Assembly: GCF_019973775.1 (NCBI RefSeq)
Contig: NZ_AP025032.1
Location: 1,364,001 to 1,428,000 of the forward strand
Length of the DNA: 64,000 nt
Reading direction: 5' to 3'
From: Aureimonas sp. SA4125
GTDB lineage: Bacteria; Pseudomonadota; Alphaproteobacteria; Rhizobiales; Rhizobiaceae
Part shown: positions 16,822 through 28,458 of the stretch, piece after piece
Numbering within the stretch: position 1 is the stretch's first letter
Layout of the letters: the number at the start of each line of letters is the position of its first letter
Translations under genes and position numbers: made by a program
The notes under the pieces: model-generated
Databases searched by the model: none
Seen by the model: only the letters and a program-made list of their open reading frames with translations
What the model was told of the DNA's origin: nothing

Positions 16822-18273
16822 CTAATCCTTCAGCGACTTGAACGCCTCGAGCGCCCGCGCCCTGGCCAGGGCGTGATCGACGATCGGCCGGGGATAGGTT
16901 TCGCCGAGCGTGACGCCGGCTTTCGCCAGCGTCGCGGCGTCGAGCTCCCACGGGGCATGGATGTCGCGGTCGGACAGCTTCGTCAGCTCCGGCACGAATC
17001 GCCTGATGTAGACGCCGGCGGCGTCGAATTTCCGGCTCTGGGTGATCGGGTTGAAGATGCGGAAGAAGGGCTGGGCGTCGGCGCCCGAGCCTGCCACCCA
17101 CTGCCATTGCGAGGCATTGCTGGCGGGATCGCCGTCGACGAGCGTGTCCCAGAACCAGTCCTCGCCGTCGCGCCAGTCGATGAGGAGATGCTTGGTGAGG
17201 AAGGACGCGGTGACCATGCGCAGGCGGTTGTGCATCCAGCCGGTCTGCCACAGCTGGCGCATCGCAGCGTCGACCAGCGGATAGCCCGTCCGGCCCTCTT
17301 GCCAGGCCTTCAGCTCCTCCGGCGCCGTGCGCCAGGGAAAGGCGTCGAAGCGGGCGTCGAAGTTGCGGCTGGCCATGGGGCCGAAGTGGGTGAGGAGATG
17401 ATAGTTGAAGTCGCGCCAGACCAGCTCCTTGTCGAAGCGTTCGAGATCGCCGGCTGGCGTGTCGCGGCGCGCGGCCACCTCGTGCGCGCGGTGCCAGAGG
17501 CGGAAGGGCGAGATCTCGCCGAAGCGCAGGTGCGGCGACATGCGCGATGTCGCGTCCTCCGCCGGGCGCTCGCGGCCTGCATCGTAGTCGCCGAGGCTCT
17601 CGGCGCAGAACCGGTCGAAGCGTGCATGCGCCGCCGCCTCGCCGGGCTCGAAGGCTTCCGCAAGGCCCCCGGACCAGTCCGGGCGCGTCGGCAGGAGCTT
17701 CCAGGCAGCCAGATCGTCGGACCGGGGGCCGTTCGTGGAAAGGCCTTGGATTTTCGTTGGCGCATCTACCGGCGCCCGCGGCGCGCCATCGGCCGACAGC
17801 GACTTCCAGAACGGCGTGTAGACCCGGTAGGTGTTGCCGGTCTTCGTCTTAACCGCGGAGGGGTCGTGCAGGATATGGCCGCCGAAGCGCCGGACGTCGA
17901 TGTCGTCCAGCGCGGCGGCGATGTCGTCGTCGACCGCGACCGCGTCCTGCTCGTAGCGGCGGTTGAACCAAAGCGCCATTGCGCCGGCCTCGTCCAATAC
18001 GGCCGGGACGATTTCCGCCGCCCGCCCGCGGCGCAGGACCAGCCGTCCGCCCAGCGCCTCGATCGCCTGCGAGAAGGCGGCGAGCGAATGGTGCAGCCAC
18101 CACCGATGCGCGCCGCCGAGTGGCCGCGGGCCTTCGCTTTCCAGGACGTAGAGAATGACGACCGGCCTCCCGGTCTGGCAGGCCGCGGCAAGGACCGGGT
18201 TGTCGTCGAGGCGAAGGTCGTCGCGCAGCCAGACGAGGATCGGGCCGGCTTCGGGGGAGTCTGGGGCTGTCAT
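16822..18273 (-). CDS. phr: Deoxyribodipyrimidine photolyase (cryptochrome/photolyase family)
   Basis: A 483-residue flavoprotein that repairs UV-induced cyclobutane pyrimidine dimers using blue light. The N-terminal alpha/beta domain begins at ILVWLRDDLRLDDNPVL; the C-terminal FAD domain shows MSPHLRFGEISP, WRDFNYHLL, TGYPLVDAAMRQLWQTGWMHNR, FLTKHLLIDWRDGE and NASQWQWVAGSGADAQPFFRIFNP as successive shorter motifs. This is the class I CPD-photolyase pattern. The ATG at 18273 is chosen over an upstream in-frame start at 18303, as it sits just before the domain. It lies 131 bases upstream of cysK on the same strand. Confidence 0.94.
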   Translation of the reverse strand: MTAPDSPEAGPILVWLRDDLRLDDNPVLAAACQTGRPVVILYVLESEGPRPLGGAHRWWLHHSLAAFSQAIEALGGRLVLRRGRAAEIVPAVLDEAGAMALWFNRRYEQDAVAVDDDIAAALDDIDVRRFGGHILHDPSAVKTKTGNTYRVYTPFWKSLSADGAPRAPVDAPTKIQGLSTNGPRSDDLAAWKLLPTRPDWSGGLAEAFEPGEAAAHARFDRFCAESLGDYDAGRERPAEDATSRMSPHLRFGEISPFRLWHRAHEVAARRDTPAGDLERFDKELVWRDFNYHLLTHFGPMASRNFDARFDAFPWRTAPEELKAWQEGRTGYPLVDAAMRQLWQTGWMHNRLRMVTASFLTKHLLIDWRDGEDWFWDTLVDGDPASNASQWQWVAGSGADAQPFFRIFNPITQSRKFDAAGVYIRRFVPELTKLSDRDIHAPWELDAATLAKAGVTLGETYPRPIVDHALARARALEAFKSLKD

Positions 18274-18860
18274 GCTTCTCGCTTGTCGGACGGAGGTCGT
18301 CACAAGCTAAGGCTCGGCGCTCGGCCTGACAGGTGCAGGCATGGCCGGGCGAAGCAGGTCGCGATCACGCCACCGTCATTTCAGAGCGGGGGTTCCGGCC
18401 TGCCTTCGATATGCAAGGCCGGTTTCGATCACGGTTAGGCACTTGGCTCAGGAACCGCGCGCGGCGGCCTGAGCGGTGGAGCCAGATGTCTTCGAGCAGC
18501 GCCCTTCCTCCAAGGAATGTTTGGCGCTTCCGCCGCACGGCGCTCCGATGTCGGTGGCGCGCCGCGATCCAGAACGTCCTGCGGTCGAAATCGGTCTCGG
18601 GCCGCTGCGACGGGGCCGGGGCTGCCTCGCTCGGACTCTCCACCGCTTTTATAGATCGGCGCCGCGCAAAGCAAAGAGCGCGCCTTGCGCCGGGTGCATC
18701 CTGCAACCGGGTGAGGGGACGACGCGTGACGGGCTTTACCGATCGAGGTATCGCATCGGAGACCGGGGCTGCGACCCGCTGATGCGCGTTCAGCCGCTGC
18801 GGCATCGGCGGCGACCCCACGCCGACGGAGCGGCCAATCCTCCGTCGCGCAGCCTATCGC
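18274..18860. other. Intergenic region between phr and the PleC-like kinase gene
   Basis: Nearly 590 bases with no convincing gene. Frames on both strands are open for 120-200 codons but are Arg/Ser/Pro-rich, contain no domain I recognise and overlap one another. The phr promoter should lie at its left edge. No repeats, tRNA or strong terminator were seen. Confidence 0.4.
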
Positions 18861-21230
<2,370 letters not shown>

Positions 21231-21363
21231 CGCTTCAGACCTTTTGTATGACCCCTCGGCGATCCGCATGCCGCACATCCGAATCAGTGTCACTTGATCA
21301 GACGCGAATCACCTTGTCCATACCTTAACGAAGCGTGAACCCCGCTCTGTGACCCAGAGTCAA

Positions 21364-24018
21364 TTAGCGCAGGGATCTTTCAACAATGTCCTTAAGATCT
21401 GTAGAAAGATTTTTCTTTTCAATAAGTTGCGCAAGGACAGCGCGCGCCTTCTCGCGCCGTACGCTCTCGAAGCAGCGCCAGGATCGAAAGGCCGTGGCGA
21501 TGCGCGCGGCGATCTGCGGATTGAGTTCGTCGAGGGCCTGAATCATTTCCGCCACGAAGGCATAGCCGGCGCCGTCGGCCCGGTTGAACCCGACCTGGTT
21601 GCCGGCGGCAAATGCGCCGATCAGCGCCCGTGCCCGGTTCGGATTGGCGAGACGGAAGGCGGGATGCCCGGCCAGACCTCGAACGGTCTGCAGCGCGGTC
21701 GCGGAAGGGGCCGTCGCCTGCAGCGAGAACCATTTGTCGATGACGAGCGCATTGCCCTCGAAGCGGCGGTAGAAGTCGGCAAGGGCGTCGCGCGTCGCCG
21801 CATCCTCGGGGAAGCGATGGCAGAGGAGCGTCAGCGCCGTGAGCTGCTCGGTCATGTTGTCGGCCGCGCGGTACTGCTCGGCGGCGCGGTCGGGGCTGTT
21901 GCTGGCGGCCAGAAGGAAGTCGAGGAGCACCGAGCTCAGCGCCCGCCGGCCGGCGCTGGCGGCGTCCGGCGAGAAGGGGGCGCGATCGACAAGGCTCTCG
22001 AACAGCGGAATGAACTGTTTCTCGCCGCGCTGCGCGATGGCGGTGACCACGGCGCGACGGGCAGTGTGGATCGCGTCGGGATCGACGTTCTCGCCGAGAA
22101 GGCGGGCGATGTCGGCTTCGCTCGGCAGGGACAGCGCCTGCGCGCGCAGCGCCGGCTCCAGGGTCTCGTCGAGCCCGGTGGCGATCAGCGCATCGGCGAT
22201 GGCCGGGTCGAGCCGGACCTCGCCGCCGCCGCGGGCCTCGATGGTCGCGGCCTGCAGCACCTCGCCGACGAGGTCGGAAAGCGCCCGCCACCGGTTGAAC
22301 GGGTTGCCGTCGAGCCGGGCGAGGGCGAGCCGGTCGCTCTCGCGCTGGGTGGTGCGCAGCGCGACGGGGGCCGAAAAGTCGCGCAGGATCGACACATAGG
22401 GCCGTTCGCCGAGGCCCTCGAAGACGACGGTCGTCTCGGCGCCGCGCAGGTGGATGACGTCTTCCGTTACAGTGCCGCCGTCGCCGACGCGCGCCACGGG
22501 CTCGATGTCATGGCCATTGGCGCCGACGAGGCCGAAGCGAACGGGAATGTGGAGGGGCAGGGTGCCGGTGCCGGCGGGCCCCTGCGCAAGGTTCTGGCTC
22601 AGGGTCAGCGTCAACTCGCCACGGTCCGCGTCGTACTGCTCCGCGACCTTGAGGACGGGCGTCCCGGCCTGGCTGTACCAGCGCGCGAACTGCGTGAGAT
22701 CGGCGCCGGTCGCGTCGACGAAGCAGGCGAGGAAATCCTCGATCGTCGCGGCATCGCCGTCATGGCGCTCGAAATAGAGATCCATTCCGGCGCGAAAGCC
22801 CTTCTCGCCGACGATGGTCGCGATCATCCGCACGAGCTCGGCGCCCTTGTCGTAGATCGTCGCGGTATAGAAGTTGGAAATCTCCTTGTACTCGCTCGGG
22901 CGCACCGGATGCTGCAGTGGGCCCTGGTCCTCGGGAAACTGGTGGGCCGTCAGGCCGCGGACCGAAGCGATGCGCTTGACGGCGGCCGAGCGCTCGTCGG
23001 CGGAGAACTCCTGGTCGCGGTAGACCGTCAGGCCTTCCTTCAGGCAGAGCTGGAACCAGTCGCGGCAGGTGATGCGGTTGCCGGTCCAGTTGTGGAAGTA
23101 CTCGTGCGCGATCACCGTCTCGACGCCGGCATAGTCGCCGTCGGTGGCGGTCTCCGGATCGAGCAGAACGTATTTGTGGTTGAAGACGTTGAGACCCTTG
23201 TTCTCCATCGCCCCCATGTTGAAGTCGGAGATGGCGACGATCGAGAAGACGTCGAGATCGTATTCGCGGCCAAAACGCTTCTCGTCCCAGACCATGGAGC
23301 GCTTCAGGGCGTCCATGGCGTAGAGCGCCTCGTGGGCGCGGCCCTTCTCGGTGTAGATGTCGAGCGCGACGCGCCGGCCGCTCATCGTGGTGAAGTGGTC
23401 GCCGAGCCGGTCGAGATCGCCGGCGACGAGCGCGAAGAGGTAGGACGGCTTGGGGAACGGATCGTCCCAGACGGCGAAGTGCCGGCCACCCTCCATGAGA
23501 CCGTGCTCGGCCGGATTGCCGTTCGAGAGGAGCACCGGCGCCTCGGCCTTGTCGGCCTCGATGCGCACGCGGTAGGTCGCCAGCACGTCGGGCCGGTCCG
23601 GGAAATAGGTGATGCGACGAAACCCTTCCGCCTCGCACTGCGTGCACCAGACGCCGTTCGACCGGTAGAGCCCCATCAGCTTGGTGTTCAGCTGCGGCTG
23701 CAGGCGCGTCTCGATGGCGAGGGTGAAGCTGCCTTTGTCCGGCAGGCCGCGGATCGTCAGGCCCTGCGGCGTCGCATCGTAGCGGGCCGTGTCCAATGGC
23801 GCGCCGTCGAGGGTGAGTGAAACGAGGGTGAGTTCGTCGCCGTCGAGAACGAGATCGGCGCCCGCCACCGAACCATCGCGGCGTTCCAGCGTCAGGAGTG
23901 TCAGGACGTCGGCCTGCTCGGCGAAGAGCTGAACGCGCATGTCGACTGTCGCCAGGCGAAAATCGGTCGGACGATAGTCGGACAGGCGGGTGACCTGATC
24001 CTGATTGGGGCGGAGCAT
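21364..24018 (-). CDS. pepN: Aminopeptidase N (M1 family)
   Basis: An 884-residue zinc aminopeptidase that removes N-terminal residues from peptides in the cytoplasm. The zinc ligands are H305, H309 and E328 in HEYFHNWTGN and CLKEGLTV, with catalytic E306, and the substrate-anchoring exopeptidase motif GAMEN is present just upstream (MGAMENKGLNVF). The length and the C-terminal helical domain match proteobacterial PepN. The ATG at 24018 begins MLRPNQDQVTRLSDYRPTDF, the usual start region. It is transcribed leftward, ahead of the PleC-like kinase gene with a gap of 133 bases. Confidence 0.95.
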   Translation of the reverse strand: MLRPNQDQVTRLSDYRPTDFRLATVDMRVQLFAEQADVLTLLTLERRDGSVAGADLVLDGDELTLVSLTLDGAPLDTARYDATPQGLTIRGLPDKGSFTLAIETRLQPQLNTKLMGLYRSNGVWCTQCEAEGFRRITYFPDRPDVLATYRVRIEADKAEAPVLLSNGNPAEHGLMEGGRHFAVWDDPFPKPSYLFALVAGDLDRLGDHFTTMSGRRVALDIYTEKGRAHEALYAMDALKRSMVWDEKRFGREYDLDVFSIVAISDFNMGAMENKGLNVFNHKYVLLDPETATDGDYAGVETVIAHEYFHNWTGNRITCRDWFQLCLKEGLTVYRDQEFSADERSAAVKRIASVRGLTAHQFPEDQGPLQHPVRPSEYKEISNFYTATIYDKGAELVRMIATIVGEKGFRAGMDLYFERHDGDAATIEDFLACFVDATGADLTQFARWYSQAGTPVLKVAEQYDADRGELTLTLSQNLAQGPAGTGTLPLHIPVRFGLVGANGHDIEPVARVGDGGTVTEDVIHLRGAETTVVFEGLGERPYVSILRDFSAPVALRTTQRESDRLALARLDGNPFNRWRALSDLVGEVLQAATIEARGGGEVRLDPAIADALIATGLDETLEPALRAQALSLPSEADIARLLGENVDPDAIHTARRAVVTAIAQRGEKQFIPLFESLVDRAPFSPDAASAGRRALSSVLLDFLLAASNSPDRAAEQYRAADNMTEQLTALTLLCHRFPEDAATRDALADFYRRFEGNALVIDKWFSLQATAPSATALQTVRGLAGHPAFRLANPNRARALIGAFAAGNQVGFNRADGAGYAFVAEMIQALDELNPQIAARIATAFRSWRCFESVRREKARAVLAQLIEKKNLSTDLKDIVERSLR

Positions 24019-24262
24019 GATGGCAGTCCTCAAGAAATCATCGGCTTTTGTCGTGGGATAGACCCTGGCGCCGGCTTTGCCAATCGATGCGGCCCCGCTG
24101 CGGCGTCATCGACGCGGCATCGTGCGCGCCCTCGTGCTTTCGGTCTCGACGCGACGCGATTTGCGCCATACCTATTGTCATCTCGTTTTCGCCCGTTCCG
24201 GGCCACCCGCCGGTATCGTTTCCCGACAGCACACCGGCGGCCCGTTCAAGGAGCCTCCCCGC

Positions 24263-26563
24263 ATGACCATCATGACGCCGAAATTCGGTCTCGGCGCTTC
24301 CGTGCTGCGCAAGGAAGACGACGCCTTCATTCGCGGAATGGGCCAGTACACCGACGACGAGACCCGCGAGGGCCTGCTCCATGCCGTACTCGTGCGCTCG
24401 CCACATGCGCATGCGACCTTTGCCATCGGCGATCTCGAGGCCGTGCGGTCGGCGCCGGGCGTTCGGCTCGTTCTCACCCATGCCGACATCGCCCATCTCG
24501 GCGACTTGCCGTGCCAGGCGCTGGTCGGGCAGGCCGACGGATCGAAGTTCGATCCGCGTGATGCGCCGGTCCTGTGCAAGGACACGGTCCGTCATGTCGG
24601 CGACGCCATCGCCGTCGTGGTCGCCGACTCGCCGTTCGAGGCGCGGGATGCGGCCGAGCTGTTCGAGGTCGACTACACGCCGCTTCCCGTCGTGCCGGAC
24701 CTGACGGCGGCACGCCGCGAGGGCGGCCCGCTGGTTTGGGAGAACAAGGGCAGCAACGTCGCCGGCGTGATGCACGAGGGCGACAAGGCCAAGGTCCAGG
24801 CCGCCTTCATCGAGGCCGCGCACGTGACCGAGATCGCCATCGTCCAGAACCGCCTCGTCTGCAACTATCTGGAAGTGCGCTCGGCCGTCGGCGAGTTCGA
24901 CGCCGCGACCGGCCAGTATCTTCTCACCACGGGCAGCCAGGGCGTCCATGGCATGCGCAACGCGCTGGCCGAGCGCGTGCTGAAGGTCGGCACCGACAAG
25001 GTCCGCGTCGTCACCCGCGACGTCGGCGGCGGTTTCGGCACGAAGGCCTTCCTGTACCGCGAGCACGTGCTCGTGCTGGTCGCCGCCGAGCGCCTGGGCG
25101 CGCCGGTGAAGTGCACCGCCGACCGCTCGGAGCATTTCGTCACGGACGCCCACGGCCGCGACAATCTCGTGACGGCGCGCATGGCGATCGACAAGGACGG
25201 CAAGTTCCTCGCGCTGCAGATCGACCTCCACGCCAATCTCGGCGCCTACTCCTCGCAGTACGGCCCGATGATCCCGTGGTTCGGCATGTCGATGGCGACG
25301 GGCCTCTACGACATCCCGGCCGTCGACGTCGACTGCCACTCCTACTACACCCACACCGTGCCGGTGGACGCCTATCGCGGTGCCGGGCGACCGGAGGCGG
25401 CCTATCTGATCGAGCGCCTCGTCGATTCCTGCGCCATCGAGCTCGGCCTTGGCCGCGACGAGATCCGCCGCCGCAACTTCATCCGCCCGGACCAGCTGCC
25501 CTACACGACGCCGCTCGGCCGCATGTACGACACCGGCGACTTCGCCGGCCATTTGACCGAGGCCATGCGCCGCGCCGATTGGGACAGTTTCGAGACCCGT
25601 CGCGAGGCTGCCAAGGCCGAGGGCAAGCTCCTCGGCATCGGTCTGGCCACCTATGTCGAGGCCTGCGCCTTTCCCGGATCCGAACCCGCCTATGTCGAGC
25701 TGATGCCGTCCGGCCGGGTCGAATTGAAGATCGGCACCCAGTCGAACGGCCAGGGCCACGCCACGGCCTACGCCCAGTTCGTCGGCGAGGCGCTGAAGCT
25801 CGACTACGACATGATCGACGTGCGCCAGGGTGACACCGACGACACGCCGACCGGGGGCGGCACCGGCGGCTCGCGCTCGATTCCGCTCGGCGCCGTCTCG
25901 GTGCGCCGTGCTTCGGAGAATCTCGCCGACAAATTGAGGAAGCTCGCCGCCGACGAGCTGGAATCGGCGGCTGGCGACATCGAGATCGAGGGCGGCGAGG
26001 CCCGCATCGTCGGCACCGATCGCGCCATCGGCTTTGCCGCGCTCGCCGCGCTGGCCAAGAGTGCCGACGATCTGAAGGCGGTCGGCGAGTTCAAGCAGAC
26101 CGAGGCGACCTATCCGAACGGCACGCATGTCGCCGAAGTCGAGATCGAGGCCGATACCGGCGCGGTGAAGCTGTCGCGCTACACCATCGTCGACGATTTC
26201 GGCGTGACGGTGAATCCGATCCTCCTCGCCGGCCAGATCCATGGCGGCGTCGCGCAGGGCATCGGCCAGGCGCTGGTCGAGAACGCCGTCTACGACGAGG
26301 AGGGACAGCTCGTCACCGCCAGCTTCATGGACTACGCCATGCCGCGCGCCGGCGATTTCCCCTTCTTCGACTTCCGCACCCGCAACGTGCCCTCGACGAC
26401 CAACGCTCTCGGCATCAAGGGCGCCGGCGAGGCCGGCACGATCGGCGCGGCGCCGGCGGTGATGAACGCCGTGCAGGATGCGCTCCGGCATGTCGGGGCG
26501 CCGCATCTCGACATGCCGGCGACGCCGCTGCGCGTGTGGGAAGCGCTGAACGCCGCGGGCTGA
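24263..26563 (+). CDS. Molybdopterin-binding subunit of the xanthine dehydrogenase/CoxL family (form II)
   Basis: A 766-residue large subunit of a molybdenum hydroxylase (aldehyde oxidase, xanthine dehydrogenase or CO dehydrogenase-like). It opens with GLGASVLRKEDDAFIRGMGQYTDD, has GGGFGTKAF, the active-site loop AYRGAGR at 370-376 and the C-terminal GIKGAGEAGTIGA with the catalytic glutamate. AYRGAGR marks form II enzymes and argues against a true form I CO dehydrogenase (AYRCSFR). The FAD (CoxM) and [2Fe-2S] (CoxS) subunits that such proteins normally need are not adjacent: pepN is divergent upstream and an EamA transporter lies downstream. It may use partners encoded elsewhere. The ATG at 24263 follows AAGGAG. 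Confidence 0.9.
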   Translation: MTIMTPKFGLGASVLRKEDDAFIRGMGQYTDDETREGLLHAVLVRSPHAHATFAIGDLEAVRSAPGVRLVLTHADIAHLGDLPCQALVGQADGSKFDPRDAPVLCKDTVRHVGDAIAVVVADSPFEARDAAELFEVDYTPLPVVPDLTAARREGGPLVWENKGSNVAGVMHEGDKAKVQAAFIEAAHVTEIAIVQNRLVCNYLEVRSAVGEFDAATGQYLLTTGSQGVHGMRNALAERVLKVGTDKVRVVTRDVGGGFGTKAFLYREHVLVLVAAERLGAPVKCTADRSEHFVTDAHGRDNLVTARMAIDKDGKFLALQIDLHANLGAYSSQYGPMIPWFGMSMATGLYDIPAVDVDCHSYYTHTVPVDAYRGAGRPEAAYLIERLVDSCAIELGLGRDEIRRRNFIRPDQLPYTTPLGRMYDTGDFAGHLTEAMRRADWDSFETRREAAKAEGKLLGIGLATYVEACAFPGSEPAYVELMPSGRVELKIGTQSNGQGHATAYAQFVGEALKLDYDMIDVRQGDTDDTPTGGGTGGSRSIPLGAVSVRRASENLADKLRKLAADELESAAGDIEIEGGEARIVGTDRAIGFAALAALAKSADDLKAVGEFKQTEATYPNGTHVAEVEIEADTGAVKLSRYTIVDDFGVTVNPILLAGQIHGGVAQGIGQALVENAVYDEEGQLVTASFMDYAMPRAGDFPFFDFRTRNVPSTTNALGIKGAGEAGTIGAAPAVMNAVQDALRHVGAPHLDMPATPLRVWEALNAAG

Positions 26564-26665
26564 GCCCGCCGGGCGGGCGGCGTCACGCCACGTCGCCCGC
26601 CGTCTCGGTCGGGATCGCCGTCCCGGTTCTTTGGGCGCCGTCCCGTCCGCTTTCTGGACCTCGTC

Positions 26666-26710
26666 ACCTCAGTCGTCGCCGGGTCGTTCCCGGCATGACG
26701 GGGCTGAGGT
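26666..26710. repeat. Intergenic palindrome with nested arms
   Basis: An outer 7-bp inverted repeat (ACCTCAG at 26666-26672, CTGAGGT at 26704-26710) encloses an inner 6-bp stem (GCCGGG at 26678-26683, CCCGGC at 26689-26694) with a TCGTT loop. The internal GTCGTTCCCGGCATGACG is of the same general type as the dispersed palindrome near 13.2 kb. It lies between the CoxL-like gene and the EamA gene and could act as a weak terminator or be a mobile intergenic repeat. Confidence 0.55.
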
Positions 26711-26760
26711 CGTCGAACGGGGACGTTTCCGGCGGGAACGTCCGAAAGGCATGGCAGTCC

Positions 26761-27705
26761 ATGGACAGCACGATCGCGACGACCCCCAATCCGACCCGCG
26801 GCATCCTCCTCAAGATCGCCTCGGTCGTCGTCTTCGTCGGCATGCAGACCGCCATCAAATCCGCCGGCGACGGCATTCCGGCGGGGCAGATCGTCTTCTT
26901 CCGCTCGTTTTTCGCCCTGATACCGGTGGTCGGCTATCTGGCCTGGCTCGGCGATCTCCGGACCGCGCTGAAGACCGAGGATCTGACCGGCCATCTCGGC
27001 CGCGGCCTCATCGGCGTGACGTCGATGTCGCTCGGCTTCTTCGCGCTGACGCGGCTGCCCTATCCCGAATGGATCACCATCTCCTATGCCGCGCCGCTCG
27101 TCACCGTGGTCTTCGCCGCGGTGTTCCTGAAGGAGGTCGTCCGGCTCTACCGCTGGACGGCCGTCGTCATCGGCCTCGTCGGCATCCTCGTCGTGTCGTT
27201 GCCGAAGCTCACCCTTGTCGGCGAGGGGCTGGAGGCGGGGGAGGCGGTGGGGATCGCGGCAGCGCTCGCCTCCTCGGTGGTGGCCGCAGTGGCCATGATC
27301 CAGATCCGCCGTCTCGTGCGCCGGGAGAAGACGGCGACCATCGTCATCTACTTCTCGCTGACCTCGAGCGGCATCGCGCTCCTGTCGATCCCGTTCGGCT
27401 GGGTGATCCCGACGGCCGAGCAGGCGACCTTCCTGATTCTGTCGGGCCTGTGCGGCGGCGTCGGCCAGCTGCTTTTGACGGCCTGCTACCGGCAGGCCGA
27501 CGCCTCGACCATCGCGCCCTTCGAATACACCTCGCTGATCCTCGCCATCGCCATCGGTTGGTTTCTGTTCGGCGAGGAGATCTTGGCGACGACGCTTCTC
27601 GGCGGGCTGATCGTCGTCGGTGCCGGCATCTACATCATCTACCGCGAGCACCGCCTCGGCATCGAGCGGAGGAAGGCGCGCGAGGTCTCCCCGCCACAGG
27701 GGTAG
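26761..27705 (+). CDS. EamA/DMT-family transporter
   Basis: A 314-residue inner-membrane protein with about ten hydrophobic segments arranged as two EamA repeats (first ending near KEVVRLYRWTAVVIGLVGILVV, second with FEYTSLILAIAIGWFLFGEE). It belongs to the drug/metabolite transporter superfamily; the substrate is unknown. The ATG at 26761 is chosen; an in-frame upstream start is possible but would add a non-hydrophobic region that includes the palindrome. It converges on the LysE gene with 34 bases between stops. Confidence 0.88.
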   Translation: MDSTIATTPNPTRGILLKIASVVVFVGMQTAIKSAGDGIPAGQIVFFRSFFALIPVVGYLAWLGDLRTALKTEDLTGHLGRGLIGVTSMSLGFFALTRLPYPEWITISYAAPLVTVVFAAVFLKEVVRLYRWTAVVIGLVGILVVSLPKLTLVGEGLEAGEAVGIAAALASSVVAAVAMIQIRRLVRREKTATIVIYFSLTSSGIALLSIPFGWVIPTAEQATFLILSGLCGGVGQLLLTACYRQADASTIAPFEYTSLILAIAIGWFLFGEEILATTLLGGLIVVGAGIYIIYREHRLGIERRKAREVSPPQG

Positions 27706-27739
27706 ACGGGGCTGGACAGGGCGAGGCTCGGATGCCGGC

Positions 27740-28378
27740 TCAGGCCTGTCCGGTCGCCGCGTTCCAGACCGTGACGAAGGCGACGAGGATGAACAGGCCG
27801 CCGACCGCGCGCCCGACAAGAATCGTGGCCGCCGGCCGCGTCGTCACGAGGTTTCGGCTGGAGGCGGCGGCGAGCGCGAGACTGCCATAGACGGCGAGCT
27901 GCATGGCCACGGTGATCGCGCCGATCACGAGCGCCTGGATCCACAGCGGCCCGTAGTCCGGCTTCATGAACTGCGGAAAGACCGACATCGTGAAGAGGTA
28001 GGCCTTCGGATTGAGGAGGCAGGTGACGAGGCCCTGCCGGAAGGCCACGGCCTGCGAGCGGCTGCGAGCCGGACCGACGGACGCCACGGTGATCGAGCTG
28101 CGCAACAGCGTGACGCCGATCCAGGCCATGTAGGCGGCGCCGGCATAGAGCATGGCGGTGAAGAGGGCGGGCGCCCAGGCGAGGATGAGACCGACGCCGA
28201 GCGTTCCGAACAGCGTGTGCACGGCGCCGCCCAGCATGATGCCGGCCGTCGCCGACAGGCCCGACCGGCGCCCGCCCGTCAGGGAATGCGACAGCACGAA
28301 CAGCATGTCCATGCCGGGAACGACGATGATGCCGAAGACGAAGACGGTGTAGAGAAGGAGGTTGTCGGCATAGTCCAT
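27740..28378 (-). CDS. LysE/RhtB-family exporter
   Basis: A 212-residue membrane protein with six hydrophobic segments and the LysE/RhtB hallmark VVPGMDMLFVLSHSLTGGRRSG near the N-terminus (split here as GIIVVPGMD and HSLTGGRR). Family members export amino acids or related compounds. It starts 80 bases from a divergent WYL regulator, which may control it. Confidence 0.88.
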   Translation of the reverse strand: MDYADNLLLYTVFVFGIIVVPGMDMLFVLSHSLTGGRRSGLSATAGIMLGGAVHTLFGTLGVGLILAWAPALFTAMLYAGAAYMAWIGVTLLRSSITVASVGPARSRSQAVAFRQGLVTCLLNPKAYLFTMSVFPQFMKPDYGPLWIQALVIGAITVAMQLAVYGSLALAAASSRNLVTTRPAATILVGRAVGGLFILVAFVTVWNAATGQA

Positions 28379-28458
28379 CGGCGGGATCCTCTTGTCGCGG
28401 GGAGCCATCCGATAGGCCTGGCCAATGGCCAGCGTGGTGTCAGTTGCAGAAGGGTGCG

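Noticed and set aside
24263..26563. True CO dehydrogenase large subunit (CoxL form I)
   Set aside because: The active-site loop is AYRGAGR rather than AYRCSFR, which places it in the form II group with uncertain substrate.
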